Shown piece by piece: positions 52,909 to 60,775 of a DNA stretch of 64,000 bases (position 1 is the first letter of the stretch; the number at the start of each line of letters is the position of its first letter). The stretch is from the NCBI GenBank assembly GCA_963773315.1, contig CAVZAF010000002.1, positions 620,001-684,000 on the forward strand, read 5' to 3'. The notes beneath the pieces were generated by a model. It did no database searches and was not told the DNA's origin. It was given only the letters and a program-made list of their open reading frames with translations. This DNA is from DATKAS01 sp963773315. Lineage in GTDB: Bacteria; Actinomycetota; Acidimicrobiia; Acidimicrobiales; DATKAS01. The position numbers and the translations under genes are program-made.

Positions 52909-54141
52909 ATGCCCTCTCCTGCCCTCACCGCTGAGCCGAAGGACCTCGGCTTCGACGCCGATCGCCTCGCTCGCATCACCTCGCACTTCAAGGCCTACGT
53001 CGACGACGGCCGCCTGCCCGGTTGGGCGATCGCCGTGTCGCGCAACGGGGAGACCCCGTACCTGGAGACCTACGGCAAGCGCGACCTCGAGTCCGGAGCG
53101 CCGGTCGAGCTCGACACGGTCTACCGCTTCTTCTCGATGAGCAAGCCGATCACCTCGGTCGCCGCGATGATCCTGTTCGAGGAGGGCAAGCTCGAGCTCA
53201 CCGACCCGGTGTCCAAGTTCATCCCCGCGTTCGCGGACACTCGCGTGTACTCGAAGGGCCCGGCGAACAACCCGGGCACGGTGCCGCAAGAGCAGCCGAT
53301 GACGGTGTTCAACCTCCTGACGCACACGTCTGGTCTGACCTACGGCTTCCTCTATGCGAGCGGCGTCGATCACCTGTACAGGCAGGCGGGGTTCGAGCTC
53401 GGCACACCCGAAGGGCTCGACCTCGCGGGTGCGTGCGACGTGTGGGCGGCGATCCCACTTCTCTTCCAGCCGGGCGCCGAGTGGAACTACTCGGTGTCGA
53501 CGGACGTGCTGGGCCGCGTCGTCGAGGTGGCATCGGGTCAGACGCTCGGCGACTTCATCGAGGAGCGCATCTGCCGCCCGCTCGGGATGGCCGACACGTC
53601 GTTCTGGTGCACCGACGACCAGGCCGATCGCTTCGCGGCGCTCTACGTGCCGCGGCCCGGCACGCGGAAGGCGGTCCTGGCTCCGCTCGGTCGACGCACG
53701 AGCGCGCCACCGCTCTTCCTCGGCGGAGGGGGAGGCCTCGTCGGCACCCTCTACGACTACATGCGGTTCTCGCAGATGGTCGCGAACAACGGCGTGCTCG
53801 ACGGCGTCCGCATCCTCAGCCCTCGCACGGTGGACTACATGGGTCAGAACCACCTGCCCGGCGGGCACGACCTCACCGAGATCGGCCGGCCTCTCTTCAC
53901 CGAGTCGGTGTTCGACGGCACGGGCTTCGGGCTCGGGTTCTCGGTGGTCATCGACCCCGTCAAAGCGAAGAACCTGTGCTCGAAGGGCGAGATGGCATGG
54001 GGCGGCGCGGCGAGCACCGCGTTCTGGGTCGATCGCAAAGAAGGCATCACCGCGGAGTTCATGACCCAGCTGCTGCCGTCGAGCACGTGGCCGATCCGCG
54101 CCGAGCTGCGCAAGCTCGTCTACGCGGCGCTGGTCGACTAG
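52909..54141 (+). CDS. Serine hydrolase, class C beta-lactamase/EstB-like
   Basis: The 410-aa protein has the SxxK nucleophile SMSK (about residues 73-76), THTSGLTYGF, WNYSVSTDVLGRVVE with Tyr in the YxN position and GGGGGLVGTLYDYMRF. Near the end MAWGGAASTAFWVD replaces the KTG box, as in EstB-type esterases. There is no signal peptide. The ATG at 52909 begins the real gene; the apparent in-frame fusion to the TetR gene upstream is an artefact of the frameshift there. It likely hydrolyses an ester; antibiotic resistance is not implied. Confidence 0.88.
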   Translation: MPSPALTAEPKDLGFDADRLARITSHFKAYVDDGRLPGWAIAVSRNGETPYLETYGKRDLESGAPVELDTVYRFFSMSKPITSVAAMILFEEGKLELTDPVSKFIPAFADTRVYSKGPANNPGTVPQEQPMTVFNLLTHTSGLTYGFLYASGVDHLYRQAGFELGTPEGLDLAGACDVWAAIPLLFQPGAEWNYSVSTDVLGRVVEVASGQTLGDFIEERICRPLGMADTSFWCTDDQADRFAALYVPRPGTRKAVLAPLGRRTSAPPLFLGGGGGLVGTLYDYMRFSQMVANNGVLDGVRILSPRTVDYMGQNHLPGGHDLTEIGRPLFTESVFDGTGFGLGFSVVIDPVKAKNLCSKGEMAWGGAASTAFWVDRKEGITAEFMTQLLPSSTWPIRAELRKLVYAALVD

Positions 54142-54145
54142 CCGC

Positions 54146-54640
54146 GTGCTCTACGCCGACTGCCCCACCGTCGACGCCGACGTCCTGATCGACGCGCCGA
54201 TCGATCGCGTCTGGCAGCTCGTCACCGACATCGAGCTGCCATCGCGCTTCTCGAGCGAATTCGTCGGCGCGACGTGGCTGGACGAGGGGCCGCGCAACGG
54301 CGCGCGGTTCGTCGGGCGCAACCGGCATCCCGCGATCGGAGAGTGGGAGACGACGTCGATCGTGAACCGCTTCGACCCGCATCATGCGTTCGGCTGGTGC
54401 GTGACCGACGTCGACGAGCCGTCTGCCGTGTGGTGGTTCGAGCTCGACGAGGAGGATGGCAGCGTGCGGCTGCGGCAGCACGCGCAGATGGGTCCCGCGC
54501 CGTCGGGTCTGTCGATCGCGATCAACGCAATGCCGGAGAAGGAGGAGCGGATCGTCGCTCGCAGGCTCGCGGAGTTCGAGGCCAACATGCGGGCCACGCT
54601 CGACGGCATCAAGCGCCTCGCCGAGGGTTCGGTCTCGTGA
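54146..54640 (+). CDS. SRPBCC-family (polyketide cyclase/START-like) protein
   Basis: A 164-aa protein with the SRPBCC pattern: DADVLIDAPIDRVWQLVTDIELPSRFSSEFVGATWLDEGP, FVGRNRHPAIGEWETTSIVNRFDPHHAFGW, and a long C-terminal helix EERIVARRLAEFEANMRATLDGIKRLAE. Such domains bind hydrophobic ligands. The GTG at 54146 lies 4 bp after the preceding stop, so co-transcription with the hydrolase and the following LLM gene is likely. The ligand is unknown. Confidence 0.87.
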   Translation: MLYADCPTVDADVLIDAPIDRVWQLVTDIELPSRFSSEFVGATWLDEGPRNGARFVGRNRHPAIGEWETTSIVNRFDPHHAFGWCVTDVDEPSAVWWFELDEEDGSVRLRQHAQMGPAPSGLSIAINAMPEKEERIVARRLAEFEANMRATLDGIKRLAEGSVS

Positions 54641-54653
54641 CGGAACCCGTCTC

Positions 54654-55694
54654 GTGACCCTGCGCATCGGGGTCTGGGCAACGCCGTTCGAGCCCGACAG
54701 CGTCGACTTCGTCCGCGAGGCCGAGCGCCTCGGGGCGGACTCCGTGTGGGTGCCCGAGTTCTGGGCCGGCGATGCGCTGACGCCTCTCGCGTACCTCGCG
54801 GCGTGCACGACGACGATCCGGCTCGCCACCGGCATCGTGCAGCTCGGCGCCCGCACTCCCGCGATGCTCGCCATGTCCGCACTGTCGATGCAGGCGCTCT
54901 CAGGCGGCCGGTTCGTGCTCGGCGTCGGCACGAGCGGGCCTCAGGTGATGGAGGGCTGGCACGGGGTGCGCTTCGGGAAGCCGGTGCAGCGCACGCGCGA
55001 GACGATCGAGATCATCCGCAAGATCAGCGCGGGCGAGCGACTCGAGCACCATGGCGAGATCTACGAGCTCCCGCTGCCCGGAGGCGAGGGCCGCGCGATC
55101 CGCTCGTTGATGCCGCCCGCGCACATCCCGATCTACATCGCGTCGCTCGGCCCGGCGAACCTGCGCCTCACGGGCGAGCTCGCGGACGGGTGGATCGGGA
55201 ACTCGTTCTTCCCCGAGACCGCAGACGTGTTCTTCGACCCGATCCGCGACGGCGCCGCCGCGGCGGGACGCGACATCGGCGACCTCGACCTCACCGTCTC
55301 GGTCGGGCTCGAGATCACCGACGACGTCGAGGCCGCCGGCCGTCGCCACGCCGAGGGCTACGCGTTCACCTTCGGCGCCATGGGCTCGGCGACGAGGAAC
55401 TTCTACAACGACGCCTTCGAGCGGCAGGGCTATGGCGACGACGTCCGCGAGGTGCAGCGCCTCTGGCTCGCCGGCGACAAGGAGGCAGCCCGCAAGCGGG
55501 TGCCCACTGCGATCGGCCTCGGCACGAATCTCGTCGGCACCGACGACATCATCCGCGAACGCCTTCGGCTCTATCGCGACGCGGGAGTCGACACGTTGCG
55601 AGTCGGCCTGCACGGTGAGTCGCTCGACGCGAGGCTTGCCGACCTCGGCCACCTCCTCGACCTTGCTCGAGAGGCCGGCGGTTCGCACTCGTAG
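54654..55694 (+). CDS. F420-dependent LLM-class oxidoreductase
   Basis: A 346-aa LLM protein: GVWATPFEPDSVDFVREAERLGADSVWVPEFWAGDALTPLAYLA, TTTIRLATGIVQLGARTPAMLAMSALSMQALSGGRFVLGVGTSGPQVMEGWHGVRFGKPVQRTRE, then LADGWIGNSFFPET. This matches the F420-dependent methylenetetrahydromethanopterin-reductase-like group (TIGR03559-like). The GTG at 54654 is 13 bp after the SRPBCC stop. The serine hydrolase follows 18 bp downstream, so 52909-56834 reads as one operon of four genes. Confidence 0.9.
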   Translation: MTLRIGVWATPFEPDSVDFVREAERLGADSVWVPEFWAGDALTPLAYLAACTTTIRLATGIVQLGARTPAMLAMSALSMQALSGGRFVLGVGTSGPQVMEGWHGVRFGKPVQRTRETIEIIRKISAGERLEHHGEIYELPLPGGEGRAIRSLMPPAHIPIYIASLGPANLRLTGELADGWIGNSFFPETADVFFDPIRDGAAAAGRDIGDLDLTVSVGLEITDDVEAAGRRHAEGYAFTFGAMGSATRNFYNDAFERQGYGDDVREVQRLWLAGDKEAARKRVPTAIGLGTNLVGTDDIIRERLRLYRDAGVDTLRVGLHGESLDARLADLGHLLDLAREAGGSHS

Positions 55695-55712
55695 AGCGCC
55701 TACTGTCCGGCG

Positions 55713-56834
55713 ATGACCTCGTCTCCGTCGTTCCAAGCGGTGCACGACGCGCTCGGCGCATTCGTCGACGGCGATCCCACCTACAGCGCCCAGCTCTGCG
55801 TGCAGATCGCGGGGGAGCCCGTCGTCGACGTCACGTGCGGCGCGATGCAGCCCGACTCGCTGTTGCCGGTGTACTCGAGCAGCAAGGGAGCGACCGCAGT
55901 CGTCGTCGCGCTGCTCGTCGAGCGCGGTCACCTCGATCTCGATGCGCGCGTCGCGCACTACTGGCCCGAGTTCGCAGCGTGCGGCAAGGGCGCGATCACG
56001 GTCAGGCAGCTGCTCTCGCACCAAGCAGGCCTCCCCGGCGTCGACGGCGGGTTCACGTGGGAAGAGGTGCTCGCGCACGACCGTCTCGCCGAGCGGCTCG
56101 CCGCGCAGCGGCCGTTTTGGCAGCCGGGCCAGGCGTTCATGTACCACGCGCTGACGATCGGCACGCTCGCCGACGAGCTCGTTCGTCGCGTAGACGGTCG
56201 ACGAGTCGCAGAGGTGCTGCGCACGGAAGTCACCGGACCGCGAGGCATCGATGTTTGGATGGGCACCCCCGAGTCAGAGGACCATCGCGTCGTGGCGGCA
56301 CTGCCCCCGACCGGTGAGGAGCTATCGGCGTTCCTCGTCGAGAACCCCGGTGCCCTCGACAGCGGTGACCCCGTGAGCGCGACCGCGCTGCCTCACGGCA
56401 ACATCATCGAGATGCTCGTCCGCGTGAACGACACCGACATGCGGCGGATCGCGCCCCCCGCTGCCGGCGTCCTCGCGAGCGGACGCGGGCTCGCCGCGCT
56501 CTACGCATCTCTGCGTCACGACGTGAACGGGCAGCCTCGCGTGCTCAGCGACGACACGATCGGGCAGATGTCGCAGATCCAGGTGGCAGGCATCGAGCTG
56601 GGCTCGGGTCTGACGGCCCGCTTCGGCGTGATCTTCCAAGCACCGTGCGCACCGCGGTGGCCGTTCGGCAGCATCCGCGCGTTCGGCCACGACGGCGCCG
56701 GCGGCTCACTCGCGTTCTGCGATCCGACGTATGACCTTTCGTTCGGTTACACAGTCCAGCGGCTCCCGTTGCCGGGCGGGATGGATGCGCGAGCGGTCGA
56801 GCTCTCGGCTGTCGTGCGCGACTGCCTGCGCTGA
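55713..56834 (+). CDS. Serine hydrolase (beta-lactamase/EstB family)
   Basis: The 373-aa protein has the SxxK motif SSSKGATA (about residues 54-57), VRQLLSHQAGLPGVDGG, and FMYHALTIGTLADELVRRVDGR with Tyr in the second motif. Its C-terminus GHDGAGGSLAFCDPTYDLSFGYTVQRL carries HDGAGG in the KTG position. These are features of actinobacterial EstB/LpqF-like esterases. There is no signal peptide. It ends the four-gene run with the SRPBCC and LLM genes; an ester of the same pathway is a likely substrate. Confidence 0.88.
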   Translation: MTSSPSFQAVHDALGAFVDGDPTYSAQLCVQIAGEPVVDVTCGAMQPDSLLPVYSSSKGATAVVVALLVERGHLDLDARVAHYWPEFAACGKGAITVRQLLSHQAGLPGVDGGFTWEEVLAHDRLAERLAAQRPFWQPGQAFMYHALTIGTLADELVRRVDGRRVAEVLRTEVTGPRGIDVWMGTPESEDHRVVAALPPTGEELSAFLVENPGALDSGDPVSATALPHGNIIEMLVRVNDTDMRRIAPPAAGVLASGRGLAALYASLRHDVNGQPRVLSDDTIGQMSQIQVAGIELGSGLTARFGVIFQAPCAPRWPFGSIRAFGHDGAGGSLAFCDPTYDLSFGYTVQRLPLPGGMDARAVELSAVVRDCLR

Positions 56835-56931
56835 GCTCGCGGGTTCACCCGCGCGCGGTGAAATGAATCACCCGAACCGTCGTCGGCACGCGCTCGTACT
56901 CGCTTGCACACACATCAGAAGGAGTGCAGAC

Positions 56932-57417
56932 ATGAAGGCATATCGCATCGGCGGACTCATGCTTGCGGGCGGACTCTTGTTCGCCGCGTGCAGCACGGGT
57001 GCGCAAGCGGCAGGCGGATATGGCGGCGGAGCACCGACGGCAGCGCCATCCACCGCGGGTGCACCTCCGGTGACCGTGAAGACCGCAGCAAGCAAGCTCG
57101 GGACGATCCTCGTCGACGCACGGGGCAGGACGCTGTACGCGTTCACGAACGACTCGGCTGGCATGCCCACGTGTGACGGCGCGTGCGCTGACGCGTGGCC
57201 CCCGGTCGCCGCGAAGGCGAACACGACAGTCGGTGGCGGTGTCGACGCTGCGCTGTTGTCGATGGTCCCCCGAACGGATCACACGTCACAGCTCAAGGTC
57301 GGCAAGTGGCCCGTGTACCTGTACGCGGGCGACGGCGCACCCGGCGACGTGAACGGTGAGGGCAGTGGCGGCACTTGGTTTGTCCTCGCTCCCAACGGCT
57401 CACTGATCAAGAGCTGA
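56932..57417 (+). CDS. Secreted lipoprotein with Lipoprotein_15 (PF03640-type) repeats
   Basis: A 161-aa exported lipoprotein. Signal MKAYRIGGLMLAGGLLFAACS with lipobox FAAC, then a Gly/Ala/Thr-rich linker. Two copies of the COG4315-type repeat follow: LGTILVDARGRTLYAFTND with CDGACADAWPP, and LKVGKWPVYLYAGDGAPGDVNGEGSGGTWFVLAPNG. Two cysteines in CDGAC probably form a disulfide or ligand site. AGAAGGAG eight bases before the ATG fixes the start. Repeats of this type are common in actinobacterial cell envelopes and of unknown function. Confidence 0.88.
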   Translation: MKAYRIGGLMLAGGLLFAACSTGAQAAGGYGGGAPTAAPSTAGAPPVTVKTAASKLGTILVDARGRTLYAFTNDSAGMPTCDGACADAWPPVAAKANTTVGGGVDAALLSMVPRTDHTSQLKVGKWPVYLYAGDGAPGDVNGEGSGGTWFVLAPNGSLIKS

Positions 57418-57455
57418 CCGTCGTCCAGCGACGATCGGCGACATTCGTCGAAACG

Positions 57456-57490
57456 GCCTCGCGCTACCGGCAGTGCCGGTGGCGCGAGGC
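57456..57490. terminator. Strong bidirectional hairpin terminator
   Basis: GCCTCGCGC pairs with GCGCGAGGC (9 bp), followed inward by CCGGCA/TGCCGG around a single-base loop. It lies between the convergent lipoprotein (stop 57417) and RIO-type kinase (stop 57496) genes and can end both transcripts. Confidence 0.8.
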
Positions 57491-57495
57491 TCGCG

Positions 57496-58248
57496 TCAGC
57501 GCAGCACCGCGGCGAGGGTCGCGTCAGCGTCGACAGGAACGCCATGCGCCGTGAACCACCGACTGACGTTCTCGAGATCCCGGTGCAACAGCTCGTAGCC
57601 GATCGTCGAGCGGTGGAGGTCGACCGCCTGCGGCACGTCGATCAGCCAGACCTGGTCGCGCCACCAGAGGAGGTTGTACGCGGACAGGTCGGCGTGCACC
57701 CATCCGGCCTCGACCACGATGTGGAGTGCGGTGAGGAGCTGGTCCCAGGCTGAGACGAGGGCAGGCCGGTCGAGACGCGCCTCGGCGAGCCGCGGCGCGG
57801 CGCCCGCTTCGTCGCCGAGGTACTCGAGCAGCACCGATGTCGTGTGATCAGTCGCCACCGGATAGGGCACCGGTGCGCCTGCGTGCCAGAGGTCGGTGAG
57901 CACCTCGAACTCGTGGGTCACCCAGTCTTGGCGGACCACGTCTCGGCCGCGGCGAGTCATCTTCGCCACGGCTCTGCGGTCGCGGCTGTTGCGGATCGCT
58001 CGCGCTTCGCGGTAGCCGACGTCGTTGCGGAACGTCGCGGCCCTGGAGAACCCGAGCGCTTCGAGCTCGCCCTTCGCGCCGACGGTCTTCGGTCGGTACC
58101 GCTTCTCGGCGAGAAGGTGGCGGCCGCTGCCGTCTGCCGCCACGCGCTCGATGACGCGTATCTCGGCTTCCTTCCCGGTCTTGAGGGTTCCGAGGTCGGC
58201 GTCGACATAGTCGTCGACGAGGACCCACGGGGGGACAGGTCGGGGCAT
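57496..58248 (-). CDS. RIO-type serine/threonine protein kinase
   Basis: The 250-aa protein has the RIO kinase core: LAEKRYRPKTV (ATP-binding Lys), a long N-lobe helix region, VLLEYLGDE as the hinge, catalytic loop HADLSAYNLLW (about residues 188-198) and the metal loop LIDVPQAVD in place of DFG. The last is diagnostic for RIO kinases (IDxPQ). Bacterial members are of unknown target; RIO1 relatives act in ribosome maturation. The ATG at 58248 has GGAG seven bases upstream. Confidence 0.9.
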   Translation of the reverse strand: MPRPVPPWVLVDDYVDADLGTLKTGKEAEIRVIERVAADGSGRHLLAEKRYRPKTVGAKGELEALGFSRAATFRNDVGYREARAIRNSRDRRAVAKMTRRGRDVVRQDWVTHEFEVLTDLWHAGAPVPYPVATDHTTSVLLEYLGDEAGAAPRLAEARLDRPALVSAWDQLLTALHIVVEAGWVHADLSAYNLLWWRDQVWLIDVPQAVDLHRSTIGYELLHRDLENVSRWFTAHGVPVDADATLAAVLR

Positions 58249-58430
58249 TGCGCGCTCCAAGCGTCGATGTGGAGGGTCGGCCCGACCGGGTCGCGCCGCA
58301 GCGGCGCGGGTGGAGATCGCTCAGTGCGCGGTGGCGAGGCGGTGGGCACGGGGGTTCGTTGTCACGCGTGCACCTCCTCGCTTCGTGGGAAGCAACCATC
58401 TTAACTACCGTGCGGCTCGTGATCTCCGAG

Positions 58431-59663
58431 ATGACTGTCGAGGACGCCGGTCAGGTCTTCACCGACCCCACCGCCTACGCCGACGAGCCGCGCTTCCATG
58501 CCGCGTGCGCGCTGTTGCGCCGTGAGGCGCCAGTGCACCGCGTCGAGGCCGAGGGCTTCTATCCCTTCTACGCGGTCACCAAGCACGCCGACGTGATGGA
58601 GATCGAGCGACAACACGACAAGTGGCTGAATGCCCCGCGTCCGCTGCTCGGGCCGAAGGAGGGCGACGACCAGCGGGCCATCACCGGCGACGTGCTGCGG
58701 ACTTTGATCCACATGGATGCGCCGGATCACCCCGTCTATCGCCACATCGCGGCCGACTGGTTCTTGCCGAAGTCGCTGTCGCGCCTCGACGACCGCATCG
58801 CCGAGCTCGCCAAGCGCTACGTCGATCGGATGGCCGATCTCGGTGGCGAGTGCGACTTCGCTCGCGACGTCGCCGTGCACTACCCGCTCTACGTGATCCT
58901 GTCGATCCTCGGCCTGCCCGAGGACGACTTCCCCCGCCTGCTCAAGCTGACGCAAGAGCTCTTCGGCGCGGCCGACCCCGAGATGGCCCGCGGCACGACC
59001 CCCGAAGAGCTCATGGAGACGATCCAAGACTTCTTCCAGTACTTCGTGGCGTTGACCGAGGATCGCCGTGCCAACCCGACCGACGACCTCGCCTCGGTGA
59101 TCGCGAACGCCGAGGTGAACGGCGCGCCGATCGGCATCTTCGAGGCAGTCAGCTACTACGTGATCGTCGCGACTGCGGGCCACGACACGACCTCATCCTC
59201 GATTGCCGGCGGTCTGCACGCCTTGCTCACGCATCCCGATCAGCTGCAGCGGCTTCGCGACGATCCCGCCCTCGTCAGCACCGCGGTCGACGAGATGATC
59301 CGCTGGGTCTCGCCGGTGAAGCAGTTCATGCGCACCGCGACCGAGGACTACCGGCTGCGCGGCGTGCACATCAAGGCCGGGGAGTCGGTCCTCCTCTCGT
59401 ATCCGTCCGCGAACCGCGACGAAGACGTCTTCGACCACGCGGACCAGTTCGATGTCGCTCGCAACCCGAACAAGCACATGGCGTTCGGCTTCGGCGCGCA
59501 CTTCTGCCTCGGAGCCCAGCTCGCCCGCATGGAGGGCCGCGCGCTCTACAGCGAGCTGATCCCGCGGCTGAAGTCGATCGAGCTCGCGGGTGACCCGGCG
59601 TACATGCAGACGCTCTTCGTCGGCGGGCCCAAGCGCCTTCCCATCCGCTACGAGCTCGCGTAG
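58431..59663 (+). CDS. Cytochrome P450
   Basis: An intact 410-aa P450. The N-terminus VEDAGQVFTDPTAYADEPRFHAACALLRREAPVHRVE is typical of linalool/steroid-type bacterial P450s. I-helix IVATAGHDTTSSSIAGG (about residues 246-256), ExxR in VDEMIRWVSPVKQF, and the heme loop FGFGAHFCLGAQLAR with the Cys ligand near residue 360. The ATG at 58431 lacks a good ribosome-binding site. The phosphotransferase gene starts immediately after its stop, so they are one transcript. It likely hydroxylates a terpene- or sterol-like compound. Confidence 0.93.
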   Translation: MTVEDAGQVFTDPTAYADEPRFHAACALLRREAPVHRVEAEGFYPFYAVTKHADVMEIERQHDKWLNAPRPLLGPKEGDDQRAITGDVLRTLIHMDAPDHPVYRHIAADWFLPKSLSRLDDRIAELAKRYVDRMADLGGECDFARDVAVHYPLYVILSILGLPEDDFPRLLKLTQELFGAADPEMARGTTPEELMETIQDFFQYFVALTEDRRANPTDDLASVIANAEVNGAPIGIFEAVSYYVIVATAGHDTTSSSIAGGLHALLTHPDQLQRLRDDPALVSTAVDEMIRWVSPVKQFMRTATEDYRLRGVHIKAGESVLLSYPSANRDEDVFDHADQFDVARNPNKHMAFGFGAHFCLGAQLARMEGRALYSELIPRLKSIELAGDPAYMQTLFVGGPKRLPIRYELA

Positions 59664-60731
59664 GTGCCGACGCTCATCTCGCGACCCGAGCACGTCACGC
59701 CCGAGTGGCTGACTGACGTCCTGCGCGAGGCCAGCGTGCTCGACCGCGACTCGCGGGTGGTCTCGTTCGATGCGACCCCGATCGGCACGGGGCAGGTCGG
59801 CGCGAACGTGCGCTTCGTGTTGACCTACGACGGCGAACCTGGGCCGCCGACCGTGGTCTGCAAGTTCGCCTCTGCCGATCCCGACAGCGCGGCGGCGGGC
59901 GTGAGCACCCTCACCTACGAGACCGAAGTCGCGTTCTACCGAGAGCTGGCGCACACCGTCCTCGTCAGCCGACCCCACTGCTACTTCGCCGACCTCGAGC
60001 ACGGCACCGCGAACGTCGTGATCGTCCTCGAGGACCTCGCGCCCGCCGCGCAGGGTGACCAGATCGCGGGCTGCGCGGTCGAGCAGGCCGAGATCGTGAT
60101 GGACGAGGCCGCCAAGCTGCACGCACCGCGTTGGGGGGATCCGTCGCTCGCGGAGATGGCGTGGCTCAACCGTCCGCCCTCGGGCGGCACCGTGTTGCTC
60201 TTCTTCTGGGACGGCTTCCTCGCGCGGTACCGCGACACCCTCGCCCCGGCGACGATCGAGGAAGGGGAGCGGCTCGTGGGTGCCGTCGCCGCGCTGCAAG
60301 ACCTGCGGCCAATCGTGCCCACTGCGATCCACGGCGACTTCCGGCTCGACAACATGCTCTTCGATGCCTCGAGTGCCACGCGGCCTGTCACCGTCGTCGA
60401 CTGGCAGACGGTGCACGTCGGATCGGGCCCGCAAGACGTCGCGTACTTCATCGGCAACACGTTCGCGGACGTCGACGAGGGCCGTGAGCATCAGGAGCGG
60501 CTGGTCCGCAGGTATCACGACCTGCTCGTCGAGCGCGGGGTGAGGGACTACACGTTCGACCAGTGCTGGCTCGAGTACCGGCGCCATGGCTATGCCAGCC
60601 TCATCATGGCGATCGCCGCCTCGATGCTGGTCGGGCGCACCGAGCGCGGCGATCGGATGTTCATGGCGATGGCCGACCGGTCCGCCCAGCTGGCCCGGGA
60701 CGTCGACACGTTCGGTGCGCTCACGGGGTGA
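59664..60731 (+). CDS. Phosphotransferase family protein (APH/ecdysteroid kinase-like)
   Basis: A 355-aa kinase-fold protein. N-lobe PIGTGQVGANVRFVLTYDG and VVCKFASADP, hinge VIVLEDLAP, catalytic IHGDFRLDNMLF (about residues 222-233) and the metal motif VVDWQTVHVGSGPQDVAYFIG. This is the APH family branch common beside acyl-CoA dehydrogenases and P450s in sterol- or terpenoid-degrading actinobacteria. Its GTG start directly abuts the P450 stop. The substrate is unknown; antibiotic modification is not indicated. Confidence 0.89.
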   Translation: MPTLISRPEHVTPEWLTDVLREASVLDRDSRVVSFDATPIGTGQVGANVRFVLTYDGEPGPPTVVCKFASADPDSAAAGVSTLTYETEVAFYRELAHTVLVSRPHCYFADLEHGTANVVIVLEDLAPAAQGDQIAGCAVEQAEIVMDEAAKLHAPRWGDPSLAEMAWLNRPPSGGTVLLFFWDGFLARYRDTLAPATIEEGERLVGAVAALQDLRPIVPTAIHGDFRLDNMLFDASSATRPVTVVDWQTVHVGSGPQDVAYFIGNTFADVDEGREHQERLVRRYHDLLVERGVRDYTFDQCWLEYRRHGYASLIMAIAASMLVGRTERGDRMFMAMADRSAQLARDVDTFGALTG

Positions 60732-60775
60732 GATGCTGAGACGCTGAAGATCGCTCGGGCTGAAGGGAGCGTCAC

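Noticed and set aside
52213..54141. A single long frame that would fuse a TetR helix-turn-helix to a serine hydrolase.
   Set aside because: The TetR C-terminus is intact in another frame at 52640-52888 and the hydrolase has its own ATG at 52909. The fusion is produced by one missing GC dinucleotide.
56932..57417. Reading the repeat-containing lipoprotein as a heme or copper protein because of its two cysteines.
   Set aside because: CDGAC lacks the CxxCH heme motif and no other metal ligands line up; it fits the uncharacterised Lipoprotein_15 repeat family better.
59664..60731. An aminoglycoside-resistance call for the phosphotransferase.
   Set aside because: Only the general kinase fold is shared; the operon context with a P450 and amidohydrolase points to catabolism.
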